Source: Bradyrhizobium ottawaense
GTDB lineage: Bacteria > Pseudomonadota > Alphaproteobacteria > Rhizobiales > Xanthobacteraceae
NCBI RefSeq assembly: GCF_900099825.1
Contig: NZ_LT629693.1
Coordinates: forward strand, 7,761,001-7,825,000
Reading direction: 5' to 3'
DNA length: 64,000 bases
Part shown: positions 25,451 through 34,960 of the stretch, one piece after another
Position numbering within the stretch: position 1 is the first letter of the stretch
Layout of the letters: each line of letters begins with the position of its first letter
Notes under the pieces: generated by a model
Told to the model about the DNA's origin: nothing
Databases searched by the model: none
Seen by the model: only the letters and a program-made list of their open reading frames with translations
Position numbers and translations under genes: made by a program

Positions 25451-27274
25451 ATGTGCGGCATTGTCGGCATTCTCGGACGCAGCCCGGTCGCGGAGCTGCT
25501 GGTGGATTCGCTCAAACGCCTGGAATATCGCGGTTACGATTCCGCAGGCGTCGCCACGCTGGAAGGCGATCACCTGGCGCGCCGCCGCGCCGAGGGCAAG
25601 CTCAAGAACCTGGAAAAGCGGCTGCAGGCCGAGCCGCTCGGCGGCCATACCGGGATCGGCCACACCCGCTGGGCCACCCACGGCAAGCCGACCGAAAGCA
25701 ACGCGCATCCGCATGCGACCGAAAACGTCGCCGTCGTGCATAACGGCATCATCGAGAATTTTCGCGAACTGCGCGCCATGCTCGAGAAGCAGGGCGCCAA
25801 ATTCTCCAGCGAGACCGATACCGAGGTCGTCGCGCATCTCGTCAATTCCTATCTGCTCAAGGGCGACACGCCGCAGGAGGCGGTGAAGAAGTCCTTGCCG
25901 CAACTGCGCGGCGCGTTCGCGCTGGCGTTCGTGTTCGCCGGCCATAGCGATCTGATGATCGGCGCCCGCAAGGGTTCGCCGCTCGCGGTCGGCCACGGCG
26001 ACGGCGAGATGTATCTGGGCTCCGACGCGATCGCGCTGGCGCCGTTCACCGACACCATCAGCTATCTCGAGGACGGCGACTGGGTGGTGCTGTCGCGCGA
26101 AATCAGTGTGATCTACGACGAGAATAACGTCGTCGCCAATCGCGAAGTGCTGAAGTCGGGCGCGTCGTCGTTCCTGGTCGACAAGGCGAACTACCGCCAC
26201 TTCATGGCCAAGGAAATCCACGAGCAGCCGGAAGTGGTCGGCCACACGCTGGCGCGCTATGTCGATATGGCGAGCGAACGCGTGCTGCTGCCGAAGCTGC
26301 CGTTCGACTTCAAGGATATCCAGCGCATCTCGATCGTCGCCTGCGGCACCGCGAGTTATGCCGGCTATGTCGCCAAATACTGGTTCGAGCGGCTCGGCCG
26401 CGTACCGGTCGAGATCGATGTCGCCTCCGAATTCCGTTACCGCGAGGCGCCGCTGCGCAAGGGCGATCTTGCGATCTTCATTTCGCAGTCCGGCGAGACC
26501 GCCGATACGCTGGCGGCGCTGCGCTACGCCAAGGCGGCGGGCGCCTATACACTTTCGGTGATCAACGTTCCGACCTCGACGATCGCGCGCGAGAGCGAGA
26601 CCGTGCTGCAGACGCTGGCCGGCCCCGAAATCGGCGTCGCCTCGACCAAGGCTTTCACCTGCCAGTTGATGGTGCTGGCCGCGCTGGCGGTTGCCGCCGG
26701 CAAGGCGAGGGGCGAATTGTCGGATGCCGACGAAGCCAAGCTCGTTCATGGCCTCATCGAAATTCCGCGCCTGATGGCGCAGGCGCTGACCATCGAGCCG
26801 CAGATCGAAAAGCTGGCGCGCGAGATTTCGAAATCCAAGGACGTGCTCTATCTCGGCCGCGGCACCAGCTATCCGCTGGCGCTGGAAGGCGCGCTGAAGC
26901 TGAAGGAAATCTCCTACATTCACGCCGAGGGCTATGCGGCCGGCGAACTCAAGCACGGGCCGATCGCGCTAATCGACGAGAACATGCCGGTCGTGGTGAT
27001 CGCGCCGCATGACCGGGTGTTCGAGAAGACCGTCTCCAACATGCAGGAAGTGGCCGCTCGCGGCGGCAATATCATCCTGATGACCGATGCCAAGGGGGCG
27101 GCGGAGGCCACCATCGAGTCCCTGGTCACGATCATTTTGCCCGACATGGCTGCGACATTTACGCCGATGGTCTACGCGATCCCGGTGCAGCTGTTGGCCT
27201 ATCATACCGCCGTGGTGATGGGCACCGACGTCGACCAGCCGCGAAATCTCGCGAAATCGGTAACCGTCGAATAA
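25451..27274 (+). CDS. glmS: Glutamine-fructose-6-phosphate aminotransferase (isomerizing)
   Basis: 607 residues. The mature protein would begin with the catalytic Cys (ATG TGC GGC, then IVGIL), so the start is fixed at 25451, not at 25433. The glutaminase domain has GHTRWATHGKPTESNAHPH. Two SIS domains (about 285-420 and 455-600) contain CGTASYAGYV, SQSGETADTLAAL and the C-terminal DQPRNLAKSVTVE. It converts fructose-6-phosphate and glutamine to glucosamine-6-phosphate, the first step toward the UDP-GlcNAc completed by GlmU. Confidence 0.98.
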   Translation: MCGIVGILGRSPVAELLVDSLKRLEYRGYDSAGVATLEGDHLARRRAEGKLKNLEKRLQAEPLGGHTGIGHTRWATHGKPTESNAHPHATENVAVVHNGIIENFRELRAMLEKQGAKFSSETDTEVVAHLVNSYLLKGDTPQEAVKKSLPQLRGAFALAFVFAGHSDLMIGARKGSPLAVGHGDGEMYLGSDAIALAPFTDTISYLEDGDWVVLSREISVIYDENNVVANREVLKSGASSFLVDKANYRHFMAKEIHEQPEVVGHTLARYVDMASERVLLPKLPFDFKDIQRISIVACGTASYAGYVAKYWFERLGRVPVEIDVASEFRYREAPLRKGDLAIFISQSGETADTLAALRYAKAAGAYTLSVINVPTSTIARESETVLQTLAGPEIGVASTKAFTCQLMVLAALAVAAGKARGELSDADEAKLVHGLIEIPRLMAQALTIEPQIEKLAREISKSKDVLYLGRGTSYPLALEGALKLKEISYIHAEGYAAGELKHGPIALIDENMPVVVIAPHDRVFEKTVSNMQEVAARGGNIILMTDAKGAAEATIESLVTIILPDMAATFTPMVYAIPVQLLAYHTAVVMGTDVDQPRNLAKSVTVE

Positions 27275-27336
27275 GCGTAGGCCGATTGGCTGTCACGCTG
27301 GCCCTTCAAAAACCTGCTAGGATGGCTTAGCTGGCA

Positions 27337-27358
27337 ACAGGGGCGTCTGCTCCCCTGT
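27337..27358 (+). other. Hairpin in the DUF502 leader
   Basis: ACAGGGG (27337-27343) pairs with CCCCTGT (27352-27358) around an eight-base loop. It lies between glmS and the DUF502 gene and has no T run. It overlaps the GTG at 27357, which argues for a later start codon. Confidence 0.4.
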
Positions 27359-27398
27359 GGCGATAGATATAATGGCCGTCCGACCATCTGGAACCGCA

Positions 27399-28166
27399 AT
27401 GAACCGCGAAGAACTGCCCCCGACCGCTCCCCCCGAAGACACCCAACCGGAACACCCGCGCGGGCTGATGGCCCGGTTCCGGAACTATTTCCTGACCGGG
27501 CTGATCGTCGCAGGCCCGATCGCCATCACCTTTTACCTGACCTGGTGGTTCGTGAACTGGGTCGACAATCTCGTCCGTCCCTTCGTTCCGACAGCCTACC
27601 GGCCGGAAACCTACCTGCCGTTCGGACTGCCGGGCTCGGGCCTGATCGTCGCCGTGATCGCGCTGACGCTGCTGGGCTTCCTCACCGCCAATCTGATCGG
27701 GCGCACGCTGGTCGATCTCGGCGAGCGGCTGCTGGGGCGGATGCCGGTGGTGCGGGCGATCTATCGCGGCCTGAAGCAGGTGTTCGAGACGCTGTTCTCG
27801 GGATCGGGATCGAGCTTCCGCCGCGTCGGGCTGGTCGAATTCCCGTCGCCGGGGATGTGGTCGATCGTGCTGATCTCGCAACCGCCAAGCGTCGAGATCG
27901 CCAACAAGCTGCCGGGCAATGAGGAACAAGTCTCGGTGTTCCTGCCCTGCGCGCCGAACCCGACCACCGGATTCTTTTTCTATGTGCCGCGAAGCAAGAT
28001 CATCGAAGTCGACATGAGCGCCGAAGATGCCGCGACCCTGATCATGTCGGCCGGCGTGGTGCAGCCCGGCTCGGATTCACAGAAGAAGGTCGCCGCATTG
28101 GCCGGTATGGCCAACGCCGCGCGGGTGGCGAATTCGGCCTCGCTGCAGCCTGCGAAGGTGGAGTAG
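27399..28166 (+). CDS. DUF502 family membrane protein
   Basis: 255 residues. Two strong membrane helices (about 28-50, beginning YFLTGLIVAGPIAITFYLTW, and about 78-100) are followed by the DUF502 signature (LLGRMPVVRAIYRGLKQVFE) and a soluble C-terminal domain with PCAPNPTTGFFFYVP. The function is unknown in bacteria; a plant homologue is called LIKE COV. ATG 27399 has GGAA six bases upstream; GTG 27357 and ATG 27372 are in-frame alternatives. The placement between glmS and recG matches Bradyrhizobium gene order as I recall it. Confidence 0.85.
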   Translation: MNREELPPTAPPEDTQPEHPRGLMARFRNYFLTGLIVAGPIAITFYLTWWFVNWVDNLVRPFVPTAYRPETYLPFGLPGSGLIVAVIALTLLGFLTANLIGRTLVDLGERLLGRMPVVRAIYRGLKQVFETLFSGSGSSFRRVGLVEFPSPGMWSIVLISQPPSVEIANKLPGNEEQVSVFLPCAPNPTTGFFFYVPRSKIIEVDMSAEDAATLIMSAGVVQPGSDSQKKVAALAGMANAARVANSASLQPAKVE

Positions 28167-28173
28167 GGCCACT

Positions 28174-28253
28174 GTCATTCCGGGGCGATGCGAAGCATCG
28201 AACCCGGAATCTCGAGATTCCGGGTCTGGTCCTTCGGACCATCCCGGAATGAC
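28174..28253. repeat. Palindromic intergenic repeat, family B
   Basis: GTCATTCCGGG at the left end is the reverse complement of CCCGGAATGAC at the right. Inside are smaller hairpins CGATGCGAAGCATCG and ACCCGGAATCTCGAGATTCCGGGT. It fills the convergent gap between the DUF502 gene and recG. I recall this unit as abundant in Bradyrhizobium and Rhodopseudomonas genomes. Confidence 0.75.
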
Positions 28254-28261
28254 AACAACGA

Positions 28262-30370
28262 TCACCCAGCCCCGATCAGCGGCACCGCCTCGTCGCGCTC
28301 GTACAGATACAGCAGACAGCGCAGCGCTTCGCCACGTTCGCCCTTGAGCTTCGGATCGTCCTTCAGGATGCGCAGCGCCTCGTCGCGGGCCTGCGTGATG
28401 AGCTGGCCGTGGACCTCGGAGCGCGCGATGCGATAGCCGGGCAGGCCGCTCTGGCGGATGCCGAGCACGTCGCCTTCGCCGCGCAGCTTCAGGTCCTCCT
28501 CGGCGATCCGAAAACCGTCGGTGGTCTCGCGGATCACCTTCAGCCGCGCCGTCGACATCTCGCCGAGCGGCTCCTTGTAGAGCAGCAGGCAGGTCGAGGC
28601 TTCGGAGCCGCGCCCGATCCGGCCGCGCAGCTGATGCAATTGCGCCAGCCCGAAACGTTCGGCGTTCTCGATCACCATGATCGAGGCGGCGGGAACGTCG
28701 ACGCCGACTTCGACCACGGTGGTGGCGACCAGAAGCCCGATCTCGTGCGCGGCGAACTGCGCCATCACGCGGTCCTTGTCGGTGCCCTTCATCTGGCCAT
28801 GCACCAGGCCGACCTTGTCGCCGAACCGTTCCCGCAAGCGTTCGAAGCGCTCGGTGGCGTTTGTGAGATGCTCGGTGCCCTCGGCCTCGGATTCCTCGAC
28901 CAGCGGACAGATCCAGTACACCAGCTTGCCGGCCTTCAGCGCGCGGCCGACGCCGTCGATGACCTCGTCGAGCCGGCTGTTCGGAACTGCGCGGGTATCG
29001 ATCGGCTGGCGGCCGGCCGGCTTCTCGCGCAATTCGCTGACGTCCATGTCGCCAAAATATGTCAGCACCAGTGTGCGCGGGATCGGCGTGGCGCTGAGCA
29101 CCAGCACGTCGACGGCTTCGCCCTTGTTGGTGAGCGCCAGCCGCTCGCGGACGCCGAACCGATGCTGCTCGTCGACCACGGCCAGCGCCAACGCCTTGAA
29201 CACCACGTCGTCCTGGATCAGCGCATGGGTGCCGACCAGAAAATCGATCTCGCCGGCCTCGAGCTGCGCCAGGATCTCGCGGCGCTCCTTGCCCTTCTCG
29301 CGGCCGGTGAGGATGGCGACCCTAAGCCCCGCGCGTTCGGCGAGCGGGGTGATGGTCTTGATGTGCTGGCGCGCCAAAATTTCGGTCGGCGCCATCAGCG
29401 CCGCCTGTTTGCCGGCCTCGATGACGGCCGCTGCGGCCAGCAGCGCCACCACCGTCTTGCCCGATCCGACGTCGCCCTGCAGCAGGCGCAGCATCCGTAC
29501 CGGCTGGCGCAGATCCTCGGTGATGGCGGCCACCGCATCGCGCTGCGACGTCGTCAGCGCGTAGGGCAGCGCGTCGATGATTTTGCTGCGCAGATGGCCG
29601 TCGCCGGCGTGGCGGTCACCCGCGGGACGTCGCAGTTGCGCGCGGACCAGTGCCAGCGCCAGTTGACCGGCGAGCAGTTCGTCGAAGGCGAGCCGGGACC
29701 AGAACGGGCCGTCGGGCAGGATGTCCGTCAGTTCGACCGGGACATGGACGCGGTTCAGCGCCTCCCGGACCGGCGGAAACTTGCAGCGGCGCAGCACGTC
29801 CGGGCTGATCCATTCCGGCAGATCGGGCAGTTTTATCAGCGCCTGCGCGATCGCCCGGCGCAGCGAGCCGAGCGCCAGGCCTTCGGTCAGGGGATAGACG
29901 GGATCGATGCCCGTGAGTTTGGCAAAGCCGGCTTCGTCGATGATGCGGTCGGGATGCACGATCTGCGGGATGCCGTCATACATCTGCAGCGTGCCGGAAA
30001 CGTAGCGCTTCTCGCCGACCGGCAGCAGTTTTTCGACATAGCCGGGCTTGGCCCGGAAAAACGTCAGCACCACGTCGCCGGTATCGTCGCTGGCATAGAC
30101 CAGAAAGGGCGCCCGCGCATTGCGCGGCGGCGGCGGGCGATGCCGATCGACGGTGACCTCCAGCGTCACCACGGTTCCCTGCACGGCGTCGCGAATCTTC
30201 GGCCGGGCCCGGCGGTCGATGACGCTGGCCGGCAGATGCAGCAGCAAATCGACCAGCCGCGGGGTCTCGTTGCGGCTGAGCAGATATTGCAGCAGCTTGT
30301 CCTGCTTCGGTCCGACGCCGGCCAGGGTCGTGACCGGCGCAAACAGGGGATTGAGCAGTGCAGGGCGCAT
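28262..30370 (-). CDS. recG: ATP-dependent DNA helicase RecG
   Basis: 702 residues, normal for RecG. It has an N-terminal wedge/OB domain (about 50-250), helicase motif I GDVGSGKTVVALLAAAA, motif II VVDEQHRFGVRERLA, motif III LSATPIPRTL, and the C-terminal region with RGRIGRGSEAS and DLKLRGEGDVLGIRQSG. It remodels stalled replication forks and Holliday junctions. I start at ATG 30370 (MRPALLNPLFAPV, with AGAGGG upstream). The 29-residue extension to 30457 is the translation of an intergenic repeat. Confidence 0.96.
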   Translation of the reverse strand: MRPALLNPLFAPVTTLAGVGPKQDKLLQYLLSRNETPRLVDLLLHLPASVIDRRARPKIRDAVQGTVVTLEVTVDRHRPPPPRNARAPFLVYASDDTGDVVLTFFRAKPGYVEKLLPVGEKRYVSGTLQMYDGIPQIVHPDRIIDEAGFAKLTGIDPVYPLTEGLALGSLRRAIAQALIKLPDLPEWISPDVLRRCKFPPVREALNRVHVPVELTDILPDGPFWSRLAFDELLAGQLALALVRAQLRRPAGDRHAGDGHLRSKIIDALPYALTTSQRDAVAAITEDLRQPVRMLRLLQGDVGSGKTVVALLAAAAVIEAGKQAALMAPTEILARQHIKTITPLAERAGLRVAILTGREKGKERREILAQLEAGEIDFLVGTHALIQDDVVFKALALAVVDEQHRFGVRERLALTNKGEAVDVLVLSATPIPRTLVLTYFGDMDVSELREKPAGRQPIDTRAVPNSRLDEVIDGVGRALKAGKLVYWICPLVEESEAEGTEHLTNATERFERLRERFGDKVGLVHGQMKGTDKDRVMAQFAAHEIGLLVATTVVEVGVDVPAASIMVIENAERFGLAQLHQLRGRIGRGSEASTCLLLYKEPLGEMSTARLKVIRETTDGFRIAEEDLKLRGEGDVLGIRQSGLPGYRIARSEVHGQLITQARDEALRILKDDPKLKGERGEALRCLLYLYERDEAVPLIGAG

Positions 30371-30393
30371 ACATCCCTCTTCAAGAGGATGGA

Positions 30394-30414
30394 TTGCCGG
30401 GTCAAGCCCGGCAA
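30394..30414. repeat. Palindromic repeat upstream of recG
   Basis: TTGCCGGG and CCCGGCAA pair around TCAAG. Its translation (AGLDPAIHP on one strand, MDCRVKPGNDD on the other) is a familiar spurious peptide in Bradyrhizobium-group annotations. It lies 24-44 bases upstream of the recG start codon, so it is probably part of the recG leader. Confidence 0.6.
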
Positions 30415-30529
30415 TGACGATACAGGTGATAAATCGGCGAATAGTTAGGGCTGACATCGTCGGTCCCGGCCGCTATATCAAGCCCGCCCGGCACGTCCGG
30501 GCTTTTGGCGTTCGGATGGGATCGACGAA

Positions 30530-30820
30530 ATGACGGGATCGACACGATCAAGCAGCGGCCTCGACGATCGCCGCAAGCGGCTGCTGTTTCGCTGCTGGCA
30601 TCGCGGTACCCGCGAGATGGACCTGATCCTCGGCCGCTTTGCCGATGTCGAGATCGCCGGCCTGACCGAGGGCGAGCTGACACAGTTGGAGCACCTGATC
30701 GAGGTGCCCGATCCCGACCTCTATGCCGCGCTGACCGGCGACAAGCCGCTGGCGCCGGAATATGCCAGTGCGCTGTACGACCGCATCAAGGCGTTTCGCG
30801 CGGTGGAACACGACGCATGA
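30530..30820 (+). CDS. sdhE: FAD assembly factor SdhE (DUF339)
   Basis: 96 residues containing the diagnostic RGxxE-type segment (CWHRGTREMDLILGRF, about residues 22-37), followed by the acidic helix and LLE..DPDLYAAL-like region of this family. SdhE helps attach FAD covalently to the succinate dehydrogenase flavoprotein. Its stop overlaps the mfd start as ATGA, so the two are translationally coupled. It is divergent from recG. Confidence 0.92.
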   Translation: MTGSTRSSSGLDDRRKRLLFRCWHRGTREMDLILGRFADVEIAGLTEGELTQLEHLIEVPDPDLYAALTGDKPLAPEYASALYDRIKAFRAVEHDA

Positions 30821-33800
30821 AATCGCCTGCCAAATCGCCCGCCACGCTGCTCGTCCCCGGCCGTGCGCTGACCTTCGCCAACGTCGCCGAGGGCGCCGAA
30901 GGGCTTGTCGTCGCCGATCTCGCGCGCGCGGTTGCGGCCAAGCCAAAGCCGTCGGCGGTAAGCCTTGCCGTGGTCTGTCGCGACGGTCCCCGGATGCAGC
31001 AACTGGCGCGCGCGTTGGAGTTTTTTGCGCCCGACCTGCCTGTCATGCAGTTTCCGGCCTGGGACTGCCAGCCCTATGACCGGGTATCGCCGCATGGCGG
31101 CATCCTGGCGCAGCGCCTGACGACGCTGGCGCGGCTGGCGCGCCTGAAGGGCAGCGACAAGCCGCTGATCGTACTGACGACGGTCAACGCCGTCGTCCAG
31201 CGGGTGCCGGCGCGCGAGGTCGTCGCGGCGCAGGCGCTGTCGGTCGCCTCCGGCCATGTCGTGCCGATGGACTCGATCGTCGCCTGGCTCGAGCACAACG
31301 GCTACAACCGCTCGTCGACCGTGCGCGAACCCGGCGAATATGCCGTGCGCGGCGGCATCCTCGACCTGTTTCCGGCCGGGCTCGAACAGCCCGTGCGTTT
31401 CGACTTTTTCGGCGACAGCCTGGAATCGATCCGCACCTTCGATGCGGAAACCCAGCGCACGCTGCTCGACATGCGCGCGCTCGACCTGGTTCCGATTTCG
31501 GAATTCCAGCTCGTCACCGAAACCATCCGCCGCTTTCGCATGGGCTATGTCGCGACCTTCGGCGCGCCGCAGCGCGACGATCTGCTCTACGAAGCCGTCA
31601 GCGAAGGCCGCCGTCACCCCGGCATGGAGCATTGGCTGCCGCTGTTCCAGGAGCGGATGGACACGCTGTTCGACTATCTCGACGGCGCCGTCGTCGCGAT
31701 CGAGCCGCAGGCCGAGGATGCCGCGCGCGAGCGGTTCAAGCAGATTGCGGACTACTATGAGGCGCGGCGCGAGGCGTTGGACCATCCCGGCGGCGGCGCG
31801 ATCTACAAGCCCTTGCCGCCGGACCGGCTCTATCTGACCGATGCCGAATGGACGGAACGGCTGGGCGAAGCCGCATTGGCGCGGCTGACGCCGTTCGCGG
31901 TGCCCGACGACGGCGCCGACGTGATTGACGCCGGTGCCCGCGCCGGTCGCAGCTTTGCGCCCGAGCGTGCCGACACCGCGGTCAACGTGTTCGAATCCGT
32001 GGTGGCGCATGTGCTGGCGTTGCAGGCGCAACGCAAGAAGGTGGTGATCGCGCTGTGGAGCGAAGGCTCGCGCGACCGCATGGGCAGCATGCTGCGGGAT
32101 CACAAGCTGCTCAACCTCACCAGCGTCAACACCTGGCGCACGGTGCAGGCCACACCGCGCAACGAGGCCATGCTGGCGGTGGTCGGCATGGAAAGCGGCT
32201 TTGAGACCGACGACGTCGCCGTCATCAGCGAACAGGACATTCTGGGCGACCGCCTGGTGCGACCGCGCAAATCCAGCCGCAAGCTCGACAACTTCATCTC
32301 CGAGGTGACGAGTCTCGCGACCGGCGACCTCGTGGTGCATGTCGAGCACGGTATCGGGCGATTTGTCGGTCTGCAGACCATCGAGGTCGGCGGCGCGCCG
32401 CATGACTGCCTCGAGCTGCATTATGCCGCCGAAACCAAACTGTTTCTGCCGGTCGAAAATATCGAGCTGCTGTCGCGCTACGGCTCCGATCACGCCAATG
32501 TCGAACTCGACCGGTTGGGTGGCGGCGGCTGGCAGGCGCGCAAGGCCAAGCTGAAGAACCGGATCCGCGAGATCGCCGGCGAACTGATCAAGATCGCGGC
32601 CGAACGGCATCTGCACGAGGCGCCGAAAATGCCGGTGCAGCCGCATGTCTATGACGAATTCTGTGCGCGCTTCCCCTATGAGGAAACCGAGGACCAGCTC
32701 GGCGCCATCACAGCCACGCTGAAGGACCTCGAAAGCGGCCGGCCGATGGACCGGCTGATTTGCGGCGACGTCGGCTTCGGCAAGACCGAGGTGGCGCTGC
32801 GCGCGGCGTTTGCGGTTGCCCTCGACGGCAAGCAGGTCGCCGTGGTGGTGCCGACCACGCTGCTGGCGCGGCAGCACAGCAAGAATTTTGCCGAGCGCTT
32901 CCGTGGATTCCCGGTCAATGTCGCGCAGGCCTCGCGCCTGATCCCGCCCAAGGAGATGACGCTGGTCAAGAAGGGGCTGACCGATGGCAATGTCGACATC
33001 GTCGTCGGTACCCATGCGCTGCTCGGCAAGGCGATCAAGTTCAGGGATCTGGGCTTGCTGATCGTCGACGAGGAGCAGCATTTCGGCGTCAGCCACAAGG
33101 AACGGCTGAAGCAGTTGCGCGCGCAGGTCCATGTGTTGACGCTGAGCGCCACTCCGATCCCGCGCACGCTGCAACTGGCGCTGACCGGCGTGCGCGATCT
33201 GTCGATCATTGCCTCGCCGCCGGTCGACCGGCTCGCGGTGCGCACCTTCGTCGCACCGCACGATCCCTTGATGATCCGCGAAGCGCTGCTGCGCGAACGC
33301 TATCGCGGCGGCCAGGCCTTCTATGTGGTGCCGCGGATCGAGGATCTCGCCAGCGTCAAGGATTTCCTCGACAAGAGCGTGCCGGAAATGAAGGTCGCGG
33401 TCGCTCACGGCCAGATGCCGCCGACCGTGATCGAAGATATCATGTCGGCGTTCTACGACGGCAAATACGATATCCTGTTGTCGACCACGATCATCGAATC
33501 CGGGCTCGATATTCCCACGGCCAATACGTTGATCGTGCACCGCGCCGACATGTTCGGGCTGGCGCAGCTCTATCAGCTGCGCGGCCGGGTCGGACGTTCG
33601 AAGCTGCGGGCTTATGCGCTGTTCACGCTGCCGGCGCAGCAGAAGATTACAGCCCAAGCCGAACGGCGGCTCAAGGTGCTGCAGTCGCTGGAAACACTGG
33701 GCGCGGGTTTCCAGCTCGCCTCGCACGATCTGGATATTCGCGGCGCCGGCAATCTGCTCGGCGAGGAACAGTCCGGCCACATCAAGGAAGTCGGCTTCGA

Positions 33801-34335
33801 GCTCTATCAATCGATGCTGGAGGAGGCGATCCTCAACCTCAAGGCCGGCGTGTCGGAGCCCGCCGCCGACCGCTGGTCACCGCAGATCACCATCGGCATG
33901 CCGGTGCTGATCCCCGAGGAGTATGTCGCCGACCTCGCGGTGCGGCTGTCGCTGTATCGCCGGCTGGCCGATCTCGAGACCGACGATGAGATCGACAATT
34001 TCGCCGCCGAAATGCGCGATCGTTTCGGCGTGCTGCCGGACGAGGTGCGCTATCTGTTCAAGGTGGCGGCGATCAAGGCCTATTGCCGCCGGGCCAATGT
34101 CGAGAAGGTCGATGCCGGGCCGAAGGGCGCGGTCATCACCTTCCGTGAGAACAAGTTCGCCCAGCCCGATAGATTGGTGTTCTTCATCCGCCAGCATGGC
34201 CAGGCCGCGAAAGTACGCCCGGACATGAAGGTGGTGTTCCTGCAGGTGTGGAAGACGCCGGAAGAGCGGCTGATGGGCACCACCGAGATCTTGCGCCAGC
34301 TCGCCAATCTCGCGGAGAACAAGAAGGCGGCGTAA
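30817..34335 (+). CDS. mfd: Transcription-repair coupling factor Mfd
   Basis: 1172 residues, full length. It has UvrB-like N-terminal domains with FPAWDCQPYDRVSPHG, the RNA-polymerase-interaction (CarD-like) domain around GDLVVHVEHGIGRFVGL, and translocase motifs CGDVGFGKTEVALRAAF, IVDEEQHFGVSHKE, LSATPIPRTLQLAL and QLRGRVGRSKLRAYA. The TRCF C-terminal domain follows. It displaces stalled RNA polymerase at lesions and recruits UvrA. The start is the ATG overlapping the sdhE stop. Confidence 0.97.
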   Translation: MKSPAKSPATLLVPGRALTFANVAEGAEGLVVADLARAVAAKPKPSAVSLAVVCRDGPRMQQLARALEFFAPDLPVMQFPAWDCQPYDRVSPHGGILAQRLTTLARLARLKGSDKPLIVLTTVNAVVQRVPAREVVAAQALSVASGHVVPMDSIVAWLEHNGYNRSSTVREPGEYAVRGGILDLFPAGLEQPVRFDFFGDSLESIRTFDAETQRTLLDMRALDLVPISEFQLVTETIRRFRMGYVATFGAPQRDDLLYEAVSEGRRHPGMEHWLPLFQERMDTLFDYLDGAVVAIEPQAEDAARERFKQIADYYEARREALDHPGGGAIYKPLPPDRLYLTDAEWTERLGEAALARLTPFAVPDDGADVIDAGARAGRSFAPERADTAVNVFESVVAHVLALQAQRKKVVIALWSEGSRDRMGSMLRDHKLLNLTSVNTWRTVQATPRNEAMLAVVGMESGFETDDVAVISEQDILGDRLVRPRKSSRKLDNFISEVTSLATGDLVVHVEHGIGRFVGLQTIEVGGAPHDCLELHYAAETKLFLPVENIELLSRYGSDHANVELDRLGGGGWQARKAKLKNRIREIAGELIKIAAERHLHEAPKMPVQPHVYDEFCARFPYEETEDQLGAITATLKDLESGRPMDRLICGDVGFGKTEVALRAAFAVALDGKQVAVVVPTTLLARQHSKNFAERFRGFPVNVAQASRLIPPKEMTLVKKGLTDGNVDIVVGTHALLGKAIKFRDLGLLIVDEEQHFGVSHKERLKQLRAQVHVLTLSATPIPRTLQLALTGVRDLSIIASPPVDRLAVRTFVAPHDPLMIREALLRERYRGGQAFYVVPRIEDLASVKDFLDKSVPEMKVAVAHGQMPPTVIEDIMSAFYDGKYDILLSTTIIESGLDIPTANTLIVHRADMFGLAQLYQLRGRVGRSKLRAYALFTLPAQQKITAQAERRLKVLQSLETLGAGFQLASHDLDIRGAGNLLGEEQSGHIKEVGFELYQSMLEEAILNLKAGVSEPAADRWSPQITIGMPVLIPEEYVADLAVRLSLYRRLADLETDDEIDNFAAEMRDRFGVLPDEVRYLFKVAAIKAYCRRANVEKVDAGPKGAVITFRENKFAQPDRLVFFIRQHGQAAKVRPDMKVVFLQVWKTPEERLMGTTEILRQLANLAENKKAA

Positions 34336-34344
34336 GTCGTTGAT

Positions 34345-34424
34345 CGTAGGGTGGGCAAAGCGAAGCGTGCCCACCATTCGCAAAGACGGTGGGCACGGCG
34401 CGGTGCGCCTTTGCCCACCCTACG
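34345..34424. repeat. Palindromic intergenic repeat, family C, copy 1
   Basis: CGTAGGGTGGGCAAAG (34345-34360) and CTTTGCCCACCCTACG (34409-34424) are perfect 16-bp inverted arms, with inner GTGCCCACC and GGTGGGCAC pairing as well. It begins 10 bases after the mfd stop, in a convergent gap. A second copy is at 46127-46204. Confidence 0.85.
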
Positions 34425-34434
34425 AAGCACACGC

Positions 34435-34464
34435 AAAACAGCCGCCGGCGTTGCCGCCGGCGGC
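34435..34464 (-). terminator. Terminator of the PRC-barrel gene
   Basis: GCCGCCGGC (34441-34449) pairs with GCCGGCGGC (34456-34464) around six bases. Reading the minus strand, the hairpin is followed by TGTTTTG, 26 bases after the stop of the PRC-barrel gene. Confidence 0.7.
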
Positions 34465-34489
34465 CGTTCTCACGTGGCGAAGTTATTGC

Positions 34490-34885
34490 TTACTTGGGAT
34501 ACTTGAATTCCGGCGCGGCTTTCAGGGCTTCCTTGGTGGTGTTCATCGATGCCACCCACTTGTCGTTCTTGGCGTCGTGCCTCACGTTCACCGAGGACGG
34601 CGACACGGCGACATAGTGCTCGCCCATGCCGAGGAATCCGCCGACCGAAAGAATCAGCGCGTCGACGGCGTTGTTCTTGATCGCGATATCCGTGATCTCG
34701 CCGACCGACTCGTCTTTCTGGTTATAGACGTTCAGGCCCTTCAGCTTCGACGAGAACATCTCGTTGCCGGCGACCGTCGAGAATTTGGCCTCGGCCGGCG
34801 CGGTGCCGACGGTCTTGGCTTCCTCGGCGAGAACCGGGCTTGCCAGCAGGGCCAGCGCGGTCGTGATAAGTGCAATCTTCTTCAT
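34490..34885 (-). CDS. Exported PRC-barrel domain protein
   Basis: 131 residues with a clean signal peptide (MKKIALITTALALLASPVLAEE). A PRC-barrel domain follows (about 45-105), seen in SSKLKGLNVYNQKDESVGEI and VDALILSVGGFLGMGEHYVAV. Periplasmic PRC-barrel proteins of this size are common in rhizobia and are often stress-linked, with no defined biochemical role. It has its own terminator at 34435-34464. Confidence 0.85.
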   Translation of the reverse strand: MKKIALITTALALLASPVLAEEAKTVGTAPAEAKFSTVAGNEMFSSKLKGLNVYNQKDESVGEITDIAIKNNAVDALILSVGGFLGMGEHYVAVSPSSVNVRHDAKNDKWVASMNTTKEALKAAPEFKYPK

Positions 34886-34960
34886 GTCGTCCTCCAGTGT
34901 AGAAATGATGCTCTACAATGCAGGACATGCATGGTTGTTCCATCGGATGTGACGGAACAT

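Noticed and set aside
27202..27399. Minus-strand frame reading STVTDFARFRG
   Set aside because: It is the antisense of the glmS 3' end and spacer; the motif is a common artefact and no tRNA or gene is present.
30371..30457. N-terminal extension of recG
   Set aside because: The extra residues are the translation of an intergenic palindrome (AGLDPAIHP), and a good ribosome site precedes the internal ATG 30370.
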